From JBOGJG01 sp050747825 (lineage in GTDB: Bacteria > Acidobacteriota > UBA6911 > RPQK01 > JBOGJG01), in the NCBI GenBank assembly GCA_050747825.1, contig JBOGJG010000305.1:1-55821 (forward strand): a stretch of 55,821 nt of DNA, given 5' to 3'. The notes under the pieces were generated by a model, which worked only from the letters and a program-made list of their open reading frames with translations, made no database searches and had not been told where the DNA came from. Of this stretch, positions 1 through 8,056 are shown piece by piece. A program made the translations under genes and the position numbers. Positions within the stretch are counted from its first letter, which is position 1. Each line of letters begins with the position of its first letter.

Positions 1-2
1 AA

Positions 3-95
3 TCCATCATCGAGAAACTGTCTCGCTGCCGACAAACCCTGGAGCGGATTCAGCCCGGCTCCACCAGTCCACGGTCAAGAAAACGGAAGAAATGA
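3..95 (+). other. C-terminal end of an open frame cut by the window edge, possibly transposase
   Basis: An open frame enters from the left edge and ends at TGA 93-95, giving a basic tail that finishes RSRKRKK. It stops one base before a short palindrome (97-117) that looks like the end of an insertion sequence. A basic C-terminus directly next to a terminal repeat is what one expects for a transposase gene at the edge of its element. The visible 30 codons hold no diagnostic motif, so the family cannot be named; a chance open frame is possible. Confidence 0.3.
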
Positions 96-96
96 C

Positions 97-117
97 TGTC
101 CATTTATTTCGTGGACA
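97..117. repeat. TGTCCA...TGGACA palindrome, likely insertion-sequence end
   Basis: The arms TGTCCA (97-102) and TGGACA (112-117) are exact reverse complements around a 9-base AT-rich centre. The palindrome separates the end of the open frame at 3-95 from the transposase fragment at 118-300, whose reading frame stops exactly at its border. The arrangement fits the terminus of an element inserted into another transposase gene. Confidence 0.4.
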
Positions 118-300
118 CTACACTAGCCACTGCTCACGAGGAGCCGGAGCCAGACTTCCCAAAGAGCAGATAACCCGTTGTCGAGGACTTTTGTCCGTGA
201 GTACCGACTCCACAAGAAGGTGATTGACGTAGGTTCTTCCTTTGTGAGTCTTGGTGGTCTTTCGGTTGTACATCCGCCACTTACCAAGCCAACCTGACAT
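118..300 (-). pseudogene. N-terminal fragment of an IS transposase
   Basis: Sixty codons read on the minus strand with the pattern typical of the N-terminus of IS1634/IS4-like transposases: a basic start, a YVNHLLVESV strand, then PRQRVICSLGSL. Whole transposases of this kind have several hundred residues; here the frame stops just after residue 60, at the palindrome 97-117. It is therefore a truncated remnant, probably cut by insertion of a second element. Translation could begin at codon 1 or at the second methionine (codon 10). The family assignment is from remembered sequence style only. Confidence 0.5.
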
Positions 301-341
301 CTAATTAATTACAAGCACATTTATTCGTCACTATTCACGGC

Positions 342-953
342 TTGCGCCAACCCGCACACCAAAAATCAACTACTTGCAGGGAGATCTTGCCTCGAATCGC
401 CCCAAAATCAGGGTTAGACCGTGGAAGTTGGGCTAAGCAAACCTATGGAGACCCGTCCCTCGATTGCATCGAAGGCCGGACTCCCACGATGCGCGACTTC
501 AAAGCTGCGGATCAGAAAATCTATCAGGAAATCCGGCACGCCGTGGATGGAATTGCGAAACTCGTGGCCCAGCAGAAGTCGCTTTCACTGCGTGTCCTCT
601 CAGCAGAGGCACGACCGGGTCAGGATCTTCTGAAGCTGTCGACGGAAAGAAAACACCTGACTAACGTGCTCAAACTCGTTGCGTACCAGATCGAAAGCGA
701 CCTCATTAATCTAATTCGTCCGCACTATGCCAGGGCCGAGGACGAAGGTCGAACGCTTATCCAGACCGCCTTGCAATCGACAGCTGCACTCGACTCGACT
801 GGCAAGGAACTGCACGGTACACTATCTCCTCTCTGATCTCCCCATCGATCACAAGCAGTAGCGGCTCTGTGCGAGAGCCTCAGCCAAACCGAGACTCGTT
901 TTCCGGGTACTGATCTTCGCATACGATTCGCAGTCGCGGGCCATCCCAGGTGA
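342..953 (+). pseudogene. C-terminal remnant of a transposase, interrupted by an in-frame stop
   Basis: From about 489 the frame encodes a helical, basic stretch (TERKHLTNVLKLVAYQIESD, then RPHYARAEDEGRTL) of the kind found at the C-terminus of a common group of putative transposases or integrases. The frame stops at TGA 834-836, yet the same frame continues at once with SPHRSQAVAALCESLSQTET and further family-like sequence for 38 codons to TGA 951-953. The stop sits where the family is expected to have Ser-Ser, so a single TCA to TGA change explains it. No catalytic domain is present upstream. The part before 489 looks unrelated and may be non-coding. Confidence 0.6.
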
Positions 954-1116
954 TCAAAGCGGACAAGTTTCCAGGGGGGTATGTCAGGGTTCTGAACTTA
1001 AAATCGGTAAGGGGTAGAACGTCCCTCTGGCAGGCGGCACGGTGCTTTCGATTTAGGTGCCAGACTGGACCAAATATTCAGTATTTATAGGGCTTTGGTG
1101 GCCAATTACGTGCGTG

Positions 1117-1917
1117 TCACCATTCCAGGATCACTTTGGCGCCTCGCTTGGTGTTGAGGAGGCGGGCGGCGGATTTTTTGAGGGCGGCGATCTCGTAGAA
1201 GCCGCTGCTTCCGACCAGGGAGAAAAGCTCGTCGCCGGGAGCCTCGCAATAGTAGTCGTAATGATGCTTGATCTCGGCCTGGTCGATCACGATTCGCGTG
1301 GGCGGACCATCCTTGCCTGCGGCGGCCTGAATGTTCTCGGGACTCAGGTTGGTAATCGCGTTGCCAAACTTGTCGATGTGCAGAATGATTCCCTCCAGCC
1401 TTTTGTCTCCGGCAGCCTGTGGCGGCGGAAGAGCCAGCCGCACGTAATCCGAAACCTCCGGACCGAACTTCCCGATATCGATTCCCCGGGCGATCCAGGC
1501 AGCTACGGGACCGAAAATGTCCCGCGCGTGGAAAGTAGGCGAGACAGGCTCACGAAAATAGTGGCCGGCTTCAATGGAGATGACCCGGGTGATCTCTTCG
1601 CGGCTGTAGATGAGCGAGAGCACGCCGTTATCCGGCGCCACGAAATAGTAGTTGCTGCTAGAGACAATGAGAGCGCGGCGGCTCGAGCCCACGCCAGGGT
1701 CAACGACGACCAGATGGATCGTCCTCATGGGAAAGGTGGAATAGGCGCCGAAAAGGGTAAACGCCCCTTCCAGCAAGTCATGCGAGCCGATCTCATGGCT
1801 GATATCGACCAGCCGGGCGCTCGGAGCTACGCTTAGAATAGCGCCTTTGACGGCCCCGACGTAGTATTCCCGGCTGCCGAAGTCGCTGGTAAACGAGATA
1901 ATCGGGTCCGTCGACAT
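1117..1917 (-). CDS. S-adenosyl-L-methionine hydroxide adenosyltransferase family protein (DUF62)
   Basis: 266 residues, the usual length of the SAM hydroxide adenosyltransferase (fluorinase/chlorinase-like, DUF62) family, whose ordinary members use water/hydroxide to split S-adenosylmethionine to adenosine and methionine. Visible motifs in order: FTSDFG near the N-terminus, VVDPGVGSSRR, APDNGVLSL, the FHARDIFGP active-site segment, a DKFGNAITNL motif opening the C-terminal beta domain, and GSSGFYEIA. It is the last gene of the lysine operon, 7 nt after the stop of the aminotransferase remnant. Position there is odd for SAM turnover; the aspartate family links lysine and methionine, but a direct role is an inference. 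Confidence 0.88.
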   Translation of the reverse strand: MSTDPIISFTSDFGSREYYVGAVKGAILSVAPSARLVDISHEIGSHDLLEGAFTLFGAYSTFPMRTIHLVVVDPGVGSSRRALIVSSSNYYFVAPDNGVLSLIYSREEITRVISIEAGHYFREPVSPTFHARDIFGPVAAWIARGIDIGKFGPEVSDYVRLALPPPQAAGDKRLEGIILHIDKFGNAITNLSPENIQAAAGKDGPPTRIVIDQAEIKHHYDYYCEAPGDELFSLVGSSGFYEIAALKKSAARLLNTKRGAKVILEW

Positions 1918-1924
1918 GGTCCGC

Positions 1925-2679
1925 CTAGGATAACTCAGCTTCAGTGAGCCTGCTCAGACTTTTCTTGATCCGCGCGATTCCTTCTTCGATCTGGGAGCGC
2001 TCACAGGCGAACGAAAGGCGCAGGTAACCCTCCGCTTCTCTTCCAAAGGCGGAACCTGGAATAGTGGCAACTCCGTCCTTTAAAAGCTCGAGTGCGACGG
2101 TCATGCTGTCGATCTGCATATCCTCAACTGACAGCAGGACGTAAAAGGCTTCTTGGGGACAAACATAAGCCCCGTCAAGCTCAGCTTCTATCAGGGAGCA
2201 AATCAACTCGCAGTTCTTGGCTAATTCCTGGCGGCGCCGTTCAACCGCCCGGTATCCCGCCTGTGTAAACACTTGCACAGCCGCCTTCTGAGAAAGCGCG
2301 GAGGCACAAGAGGACGTGTACTGGTGCATAATTGTAGTCTTATCGATAATGTCGGCAGGACCGCAGGCCCACCCCAGCCTCCAGCCAGTGTGAGAAGGAC
2401 ATCAAACAGAGCCTCCTGGCTGCCGTTGGTCACGCATACTGAGTGGCCATTAGGATTGCCGTGGTAACGCAGCACCGCCTGGCGCAGATCCATGAAGCCG
2501 GGGTTGGGTGAATAGCCAATCTTCTCTTCTTCTAAGACGCGGTGCGCCTCTTCCCGGACCACCTGCGGCGCGAAGAAATGCGGTTCGCCCAGAGCCAGAT
2601 TCACGCAGCCCCCGGCCCTTTCCATAATCTGGCGAATAGTGGAGATCTGAACGTCGTCCAAACGCCGGGCGAATTTCAC
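1925..2679 (-). pseudogene. Class I/II aminotransferase (N-succinyl-diaminopimelate aminotransferase-like) with large internal deletion
   Basis: The first 94 codons (from 2679) are a normal fold-type I aminotransferase N-terminus: LALGEPHFFAP, IGYSPNPGFMDLRQA and VTNGSQEALFDV. At about 2390-2400 the sequence jumps, in another frame, to HTGWRLGWACGPADIIDK, which in this family lies just after the PLP-binding lysine (SFSK...TGWRLG). The C-terminal 150 codons then run normally to 1925 and keep the substrate-binding arginine region (YLRLSFAC). About 130 codons are missing, including the tyrosine and asparagine cofactor ligands and the catalytic lysine, and the junction is frameshifted, so no active enzyme can be made. 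The gene follows dapD by one base and closes the DAP pathway, so its expected role was the N-succinyl-DAP aminotransferase step (DapC). It may be a real deletion or an assembly error. Confidence 0.85.
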
Positions 2680-2680
2680 G

Positions 2681-3457
2681 CTATCGCAGCCAATCTTCCA
2701 GTTGAACCGATCTCTCCGTCTTCCAGTCGCGATATTTCACAATGATGGGTGTGTAGACGGAAAGCCCCTGCTCTTTGCCAAACCCCCGGGTAACGGGACG
2801 GCTGCCGGGCACAACCACAGCTCCTTCCGGAATCATCAAGGGACCCTCTTCACCGCCGCGGATGATGGTTTCGTTGATGAGGTCGTAGACCGGCGTGGCG
2901 CGGGTCAGGACCACTCCCGCAGCCAGCACAGCGCCGGGGCCGACGATGGTCCCCTCGTAGATCCCGCAGTTACCGCCGATCAGCGCTTCATCCTCAATGA
3001 TGACGGGCAAGGCGCCGACGGGCTCCAGCACGCCTCCAACCTGAGCGGCAGCGCTCAGGTGAACCCGTTTTCCAACCTGAGCGCAGGAACCGACGAGCGC
3101 GTGGGAATCGACCATGGTTCCCTCATCCACATAGGCGCCCACGTTGATGTACATGGGAGGCATGCAGGTAACTCCCGGCGCAACATAGCAGCCCCGCCGG
3201 ATCGAGGAGCCGCCCGGCACCACCCGCACCTTAGAGTCCAGAGAGAGCCTCTTGAGCGGATAGGTATCCTTGTCAAAATAGCGGAACTGCTCATTGATCG
3301 AGCAGTCGGTGAGGGCTCCCATTCGGAAGCCTGCCAGAATACCCTCCTTGACTTGAGTGTTGACCTTCCAATGTCCGTCCACTTTCTCAGCGGCCCGCAC
3401 ACGTCCCGCGTCCAAGTCGTCCAGAAAGGCGTCCAGCAGATCCCGATTTTCAAACAC
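2681..3457 (-). CDS. dapD: 2,3,4,5-tetrahydropyridine-2,6-dicarboxylate N-succinyltransferase
   Basis: 258 residues. Transfers succinyl from succinyl-CoA to tetrahydrodipicolinate in the succinylase branch of lysine/DAP synthesis. An N-terminal helical part is followed by a left-handed beta-helix of hexapeptide repeats visible as SSIRRGCYVAPGVTCMPPMY, NVGAYVDEGTMVDSHALVGS, QVGKRVHLSAAAQVGG and IEDEALIGGNCGIYEGTIVG. These are close to the classical DapD motifs. It overlaps dapA by 8 nt at its start and its stop is one base from the next start, so translation is coupled. Its presence shows that this organism uses succinylated intermediates, which makes the damage to the downstream aminotransferase notable. 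Confidence 0.93.
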   Translation of the reverse strand: MFENRDLLDAFLDDLDAGRVRAAEKVDGHWKVNTQVKEGILAGFRMGALTDCSINEQFRYFDKDTYPLKRLSLDSKVRVVPGGSSIRRGCYVAPGVTCMPPMYINVGAYVDEGTMVDSHALVGSCAQVGKRVHLSAAAQVGGVLEPVGALPVIIEDEALIGGNCGIYEGTIVGPGAVLAAGVVLTRATPVYDLINETIIRGGEEGPLMIPEGAVVVPGSRPVTRGFGKEQGLSVYTPIIVKYRDWKTERSVQLEDWLR

Positions 3458-4346
3458 GGCTGGTCACTAGCTCTAGCTGTTCCAGTTCCTGATCGACTTT
3501 CTTCTTACTGAGGTCGCTCAACGGACAAAGAGGGAGCCGGTAGGATTCCGTGATCCGGCCCATCCGCGACAGGGCGTACTTGACTGGAATGGGGCTGGTT
3601 TCGACAAACAGAAGTTGCATCAGGCGAAAATAACGGTAGTGTATTTTTCTGGATTCCACAATATTTCCCTGGCGAGCCAGCGCAATCATGTGGGACATCT
3701 CACCGGGAATCAAATTACTGGCGACAGAGATGAGGCCGTCTCCTCCCAGCGCAACGATGTTGAGCGCCATCCCATCGTCGCCGGAAAGCACTATAAAGCC
3801 GGGCGGACGGGCCGCAACGATCTCCATCACCTGAATGAGATTGCCGCTGGCTTCCTTCACTCCGACGATATTCTCAACGCCGGCCAGCCGGATGACCGTC
3901 TCGGGAAGCAGGTTTACCGAGGTGCGCCCAGGGACGTTATAGAGGACCACGGGTATGGTGAGGGCGCCTGCCAGTGTGGAGAAGTGCCGAAATAACCCTT
4001 CCTGGGTCGGCTTGTTGTAATAGGGGGTGACGGAAAGGACTCCGCTGGCTCCCTCCTCCTGTGCGATACGGCTAAAGTGGACGGTATGCTCAGTACTGTT
4101 GCTGCCCGCTCCGGCCAGGACCGGTACTTCGCCTGAAGCGGCCTCAACACAGGTCCGAATCACCTGCCGGTACTCTTTATCCCTGAGGGTCACACTCTCC
4201 CCGGTCGTTCCGCAGGGGACAAGAAAATCAGCGCCGGATTCGACCTGCCAGCGGATCAGTCTCCGATAGGCATCCAGGTCCACCTCTTCCTTTGCCGTGA
4301 AGGGAGTCACCAGTGCAGTGCCGCAGCCTGAGAAGTCCTTACCCAT
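3450..4346 (-). CDS. dapA: 4-hydroxy-tetrahydrodipicolinate synthase
   Basis: 298 residues from the ATG at 4346. Condenses pyruvate with aspartate semialdehyde. TIM-barrel with the expected residues: CGTTGES near residue 45-51, YYNKP at 109-113, the catalytic tyrosine in YNVPGRTS (Y136) and the Schiff-base lysine in GVKEASGN (K164). The frame stays open a further 52 codons upstream, but that part lies inside dapB; the start chosen gives the family length (about 292) and an 8-nt ATGGGTAA overlap with the dapB stop. The 3' end overlaps dapD by 8 nt in the same way. Confidence 0.95.
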   Translation of the reverse strand: MGKDFSGCGTALVTPFTAKEEVDLDAYRRLIRWQVESGADFLVPCGTTGESVTLRDKEYRQVIRTCVEAASGEVPVLAGAGSNSTEHTVHFSRIAQEEGASGVLSVTPYYNKPTQEGLFRHFSTLAGALTIPVVLYNVPGRTSVNLLPETVIRLAGVENIVGVKEASGNLIQVMEIVAARPPGFIVLSGDDGMALNIVALGGDGLISVASNLIPGEMSHMIALARQGNIVESRKIHYRYFRLMQLLFVETSPIPVKYALSRMGRITESYRLPLCPLSDLSKKKVDQELEQLELVTSRV

Positions 4347-5046
4347 GTTCTTGGCCAAAGATAATCTCGTCGAAAGAGTGGAATCCCCGCTTATCTTGGA
4401 TCCATTTTCCGGCGAAGAGCGCCCCTCTGGCAAAACCTTCCCGACTCCGAGCCGTGTGTTCCAGTTTAAGGTTGTCCACGGGCGAATCAAAACCGACCAC
4501 ATGGATTCCGGGAAAGTACCCCACGCGAATACTGGTCACCGGGATTTTCTCATGAGTTTCCTTGTACGTTTCTTCCAAAAACCCCTGCAATCTGACTGAG
4601 GTACCTGAAGGAGAATCCACCTTTTCGCTGTGATGGATATCCACCAGGTACGGGTGATATTCCTCAAAACGGGAAAACAGCTTTGCCGCCTCTCGGCTCA
4701 AATAAAAGAGCACCTGAACGCCTATGCTGAAATTACTGGAGTAAATGCAGGCCCCACTGCCCTCCTCGACGCTTTCTTTTACCTGCTCCAGTTGAGCGTA
4801 CCAGCCGGTGACTCCGACCACAATGGGGATCTTGGCGTTAACGGCATTTTTCACGTTCTGAGGCACGGCCTTGGCCACGGAGAAATCGATAAGGACATCG
4901 GCGTGGGTGGTCCACTCTCCCGAAAAGCCCTTATCGAGCGGATTCTCCTCAACATCCATGGTATGGACGACGACATCACCCGTCTCGCGAGCTACCTGTT
5001 CCATCATCTTTCCCATCTTGCCGTAGCCAATCAGCGCGATTTTCAT
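4339..5046 (-). CDS. dapB: 4-hydroxy-tetrahydrodipicolinate reductase
   Basis: 235 residues. NAD(P)H-dependent reduction of the DapA product. The Rossmann start MKIALIGYGKMGKMMEQ, the SSNFSIGVQ segment and the catalytic HHSEKVDSPSGTS motif are all present. It is on the short side of the family (E. coli DapB has 273), like the compact DapB of many non-proteobacterial groups. It follows lysC by 8 nt and overlaps dapA by 8 nt. No clear Shine-Dalgarno sequence precedes the start, so it probably depends on coupling to lysC. Confidence 0.93.
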   Translation of the reverse strand: MKIALIGYGKMGKMMEQVARETGDVVVHTMDVEENPLDKGFSGEWTTHADVLIDFSVAKAVPQNVKNAVNAKIPIVVGVTGWYAQLEQVKESVEEGSGACIYSSNFSIGVQVLFYLSREAAKLFSRFEEYHPYLVDIHHSEKVDSPSGTSVRLQGFLEETYKETHEKIPVTSIRVGYFPGIHVVGFDSPVDNLKLEHTARSREGFARGALFAGKWIQDKRGFHSFDEIIFGQEHG

Positions 5047-5054
5047 AGGTAATA

Positions 5055-6434
5055 TTATACGTTCTCAAAAACCTCGGGGTCGGGATCCCGGAAGAACTCC
5101 GCGTGCAGCCGGCGGACCGTCTCTTCCATATTGTCCTCATCTACCAGAAAAGTCAGATTGATGCGAGAGGCGCCCTGGGAGATCATGCGCACGTTCAAGT
5201 CCTCGACGGCGCCAAAGACCCGGGAGGCGATACCCTTGGCGTATCTGACATTATCCCCGACGATGCAGATGATGGCCATGTTGCTCTCGAAATCCGCCTC
5301 GCCGAAGGTCTGGAGATCGGAAATGATCTGTTCCAGCCGCTCCGTTGAATCAATAGTGAGAGAGACACTTACCTCCGAGGTCGAGACCACATCAACAACC
5401 GTCCTGTGCTTCTCGAAGACTTCAAATATTCCGCTGAGGAAGCCATAGGCCAAAAGCATTCTCGTGGAGTGGATGTTAACGACAGTGATCCCGCGCTTGC
5501 AGGCAATCGATTTAACGGGTGTCCTGGAGGGAACGGCATCCGCGCTGATAAAAGTCCCCGGCTGATCGATCTTAGAAGAATCGCACACATGGATGGGTAT
5601 ATTTTCATGAATAGCCGGCAGAAGAGTGCTGGGGTGAAGTACTTTGGCGCCGAAATAGGCCAGTTCGGAGGCTTCATTGAAGGATATGGCTTTGATCTTC
5701 AGAGCTTCCCGCACAATCCGCGGATCGGTGGTGAGAATGCCCGGCACATCGGTCCAGATCTGAATGTCCTGGGCCTCAGCAGCCGCTCCCACCAGCGATG
5801 CAGTGTAGTCGGTCCCGCCCCGCCCGATGGTGGTTGTGACTCCGTCCAGCGTCGATCCGATAAATCCCTGCAGGACAGCTATCTTCCCCTGCTCCACTGC
5901 CGGCGCCACAGCCTCGCGGATATTCTTGAAGGAAATCTCCTGTTGAACGACAGCCCGCGTGAACTGGTCATCGGTTTTAATCAATTGGCGCGAGTCCAGC
6001 AGCTCAACCGCATAGCCCTTCTCCCGCAACGCCTGGGAAAAGATCCAGGTGCTCATGCGCTCGCCGAAGGAGGCGATGGCGTCCTGGCTGCGGGGCGTGC
6101 ATTCGCCCAGAAGGAACAGCCCCTGAATGATATTGGCAATCTCAAGAAAAAACAGGTCGAGCTGCTCTTCGGTTTCACTCAGGAGAGAAGCCGAGGTTAG
6201 CCGATTAGCTACGGTCATGTGATGCCGCATCAGTTCTTCACTGATGCTCAGGGCGGCTTCACGCTCGCCTGAAGATGCCCTGCGCGCAATCTCCAGGAGC
6301 TGATTGGTAGCCTTCCCCAGGGCGGAAAGCACCACCACGGGCCTTTGGGGAAGTTCCCGGATAACGGCCTGAATCGCTCGGGAAATGGCGACTTCGTCCT
6401 GGACGGACGTGCCGCCGAACTTCATCACGATCAC
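5055..6434 (-). CDS. lysC: Aspartate kinase (monofunctional)
   Basis: 459 residues; phosphorylates aspartate, the first step to lysine, threonine and methionine. The N-terminus MIVMKFGGTSV carries the kinase signature; GRGGTDYTASLVG and TDVPGILTTDPR are the nucleotide-binding parts of the amino-acid-kinase fold. Two ACT domains follow after about residue 310, ending in MISQGASRINLTFLVDEDN. The length matches the single-function LysC type; no homoserine dehydrogenase domain is fused. The GTG at 6434 is taken as start, with an ATG three codons later as alternative. Feedback inhibition by end products through the ACT domains is expected but cannot be read directly. Confidence 0.94.
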   Translation of the reverse strand: MIVMKFGGTSVQDEVAISRAIQAVIRELPQRPVVVLSALGKATNQLLEIARRASSGEREAALSISEELMRHHMTVANRLTSASLLSETEEQLDLFFLEIANIIQGLFLLGECTPRSQDAIASFGERMSTWIFSQALREKGYAVELLDSRQLIKTDDQFTRAVVQQEISFKNIREAVAPAVEQGKIAVLQGFIGSTLDGVTTTIGRGGTDYTASLVGAAAEAQDIQIWTDVPGILTTDPRIVREALKIKAISFNEASELAYFGAKVLHPSTLLPAIHENIPIHVCDSSKIDQPGTFISADAVPSRTPVKSIACKRGITVVNIHSTRMLLAYGFLSGIFEVFEKHRTVVDVVSTSEVSVSLTIDSTERLEQIISDLQTFGEADFESNMAIICIVGDNVRYAKGIASRVFGAVEDLNVRMISQGASRINLTFLVDEDNMEETVRRLHAEFFRDPDPEVFENV

Positions 6435-6447
6435 GGCGTCCGGACAC

Positions 6448-7497
6448 TCAATCGAGCATCCCCTTCTTCACAACCAGTTCAGCATTAAGGATTGATGCCC
6501 CGGCGGCTCCCCGGATGGTATTATGCCCAAGAACCACATACTTGACGTCCAGAATCGGGCAGGCGCGGACCCGACCTACCAGCGAACTCATGCCCTCGTA
6601 CTTCAGAACGTCCAGGCGCGGCTGCGGCCGGTCTTTTTCCGGCATAAAAACAACGGGCCGTTCAGGGGCGGAAGGTAGTTCCAGTTCCTGCGCCTGGCCT
6701 CGAAACTCCTGCCAGCAGCGGATAATGTCATCGAGGGGGGGCTTGCGGCGAAATCGTACCGAGACACATTCAAGATGCCCTTCCTCTACAGGGACCCGAT
6801 TGGCCTGGGCGCTCACGGTAAAATCCGTCGATCGGATCGTGTCTCCATCCAACCGGCCCAAGATTTTTTGGGTCTCGCTCTCCAGCTTCTCTTCTTCCCC
6901 AGAGATGAAAGGGATGACATTGCTGAGAATGTCCAGTGAAGGAACGCCGGGATAGCCAGCGCCGGAAATGGCCTGAAACGTGACGACCTGAACGGCATCC
7001 AAGCCGAAGCTCCGATGCAGCGGACCCAGGGAAAGGGCCAGCACCATGGCTGAACAGTTCGAGTTGGTGATGATTGCGCCGGTCCAGCCGCGCTTTCTCT
7101 GCTGGTGCGGAATCACGTCCAGATGATCGGCGTTCAACTCGGCTATGACCAGCGGCACATCCGGGTCCATGCGGTGATTCCTGGCGTTTGAGAAAACCCA
7201 GTAGCCTCTATGGGCAAAAGCCTTTTCAACATCGCCGGCCACGGAGGCATCCAAGCCGGAAAATACGATGCGGCAATCCAGATTCGGTTGGCATGGCTTG
7301 ATCACGATTGACCGAATCTTCTCCGGGATGGCGCTGCTCTGCTTCCAGGCCACTACATCTTCGTAGCGGCTTCCTGCCGAGCGCTCTGAAGCCGCGATTT
7401 CACGGACCTCAAACCAGGGATGATCTTCCAGCAGTTTGATGAATTTCTGTCCGACGGCTCCCGTCGCACCCAGCACTCCAACTGGCACCTTCTTCAC
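6448..7497 (-). CDS. asd: Aspartate-semialdehyde dehydrogenase
   Basis: 349 residues with a GTG start preceded by AGGAG (spacing about 10). Reduces aspartyl phosphate to the semialdehyde. VGVLGATGAVGQKF is the NADP-binding loop; the nucleophile is the cysteine of TNSNCSAM (Cys148), followed by AISGAGYPG and VPVEEGHLECVSVRF with the catalytic histidine. The sequence resembles the archaeal/fungal type rather than the E. coli type. First gene of the minus-strand lysine operon; a TATCAT -10-like hexamer lies about 30 nt upstream within the intergenic region. Confidence 0.94.
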   Translation of the reverse strand: MKKVPVGVLGATGAVGQKFIKLLEDHPWFEVREIAASERSAGSRYEDVVAWKQSSAIPEKIRSIVIKPCQPNLDCRIVFSGLDASVAGDVEKAFAHRGYWVFSNARNHRMDPDVPLVIAELNADHLDVIPHQQRKRGWTGAIITNSNCSAMVLALSLGPLHRSFGLDAVQVVTFQAISGAGYPGVPSLDILSNVIPFISGEEEKLESETQKILGRLDGDTIRSTDFTVSAQANRVPVEEGHLECVSVRFRRKPPLDDIIRCWQEFRGQAQELELPSAPERPVVFMPEKDRPQPRLDVLKYEGMSSLVGRVRACPILDVKYVVLGHNTIRGAAGASILNAELVVKKGMLD

Positions 7498-8056
7498 GGT
7501 CTTACAACTCCTGCAAAAACCGCCATGATACTACACATAAAAAAAGTCCCAAGTGATATTCGCTCCACCAATCTCCGAGGGGCATCTATGACCGGGTGCC
7601 TGGCAACTCTGTGGAATTGCCGGCCATCGCGGCCTTATTAGAAATCCGGACACATTCACCGAAGCAAATGATCCAGCGTTTCCTCCTGTTCCGCCGACTG
7701 CCGTTACAACCGAAGTCGTAACATCAGACCGACCGGAGCCAGGTCGCCACCTCAAGGAGTCAGCTTATTGCGTCTACCCCTTGGGACTGGGGCAAGTATA
7801 TCCCGATAGACCGCACCTCCAAGGAGATTTTTTGCTGCACAAAATCAGTGCATTTTGACTGTTCACCCGGAAAGCTGAAGTTCGCAAAGGCCTGCCCAAA
7901 GACTCAACATTTTATTCACAGTTTTTTCCACATCAGAGGGAAAATGGTGGTCAACCGCGGTTGGCGCAATCGCCAATTATGTCGTTTTCAGCGAATCGAT
8001 TAGCATTCTTTCTGCGCTAACGCTCAAACCAGTAACATCGGCTAGAATAAAACACG
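7498..8056. other. 559-nt gene-free region between the lysine operon and ppa
   Basis: Divergent intergenic stretch. It must hold the asd and ppa promoters. Short open frames exist on both strands (for example 74 codons at 7531-7755 minus), but none has a ribosome-binding site or recognisable protein character. A lysine or SAM riboswitch was looked for by eye upstream of asd and none of the characteristic conserved boxes was recognised; that is a weak negative. The 7840-7960 part is AT-rich. I cannot assign a function to most of it. Confidence 0.5.
8043..8048 (+). promoter_or_regulatory. -10-like hexamer TAGAAT directly before ppa
   Basis: TAGAAT ends 8 nt before the ppa ATG, with no Shine-Dalgarno sequence between. 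A -10 box here would start transcription at or next to the start codon, giving a leaderless mRNA. Confidence 0.4.

Noticed and set aside
1057..1836. Long plus-strand open frame of 259 codons
   Set aside because: Antisense to the SAM hydroxide adenosyltransferase gene; no family character, explained by GC-rich codon structure.
2702..3511. Long plus-strand open frame of 269 codons
   Set aside because: Antisense to dapD; His/Asp-rich translation typical of a shadow frame.
4347..4502. 52-codon N-terminal extension of dapA
   Set aside because: Lies entirely within dapB, lacks a start signal and would make DapA longer than its family.
5406..6200. Plus-strand open frame of 264 codons
   Set aside because: Antisense to lysC, which is certain; no protein-like motifs.
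7531..7755. Minus-strand open frame of 74 codons in the asd-ppa gap
   Set aside because: No ribosome-binding site, no recognisable fold, odd composition; could be a decayed fragment but nothing supports it.
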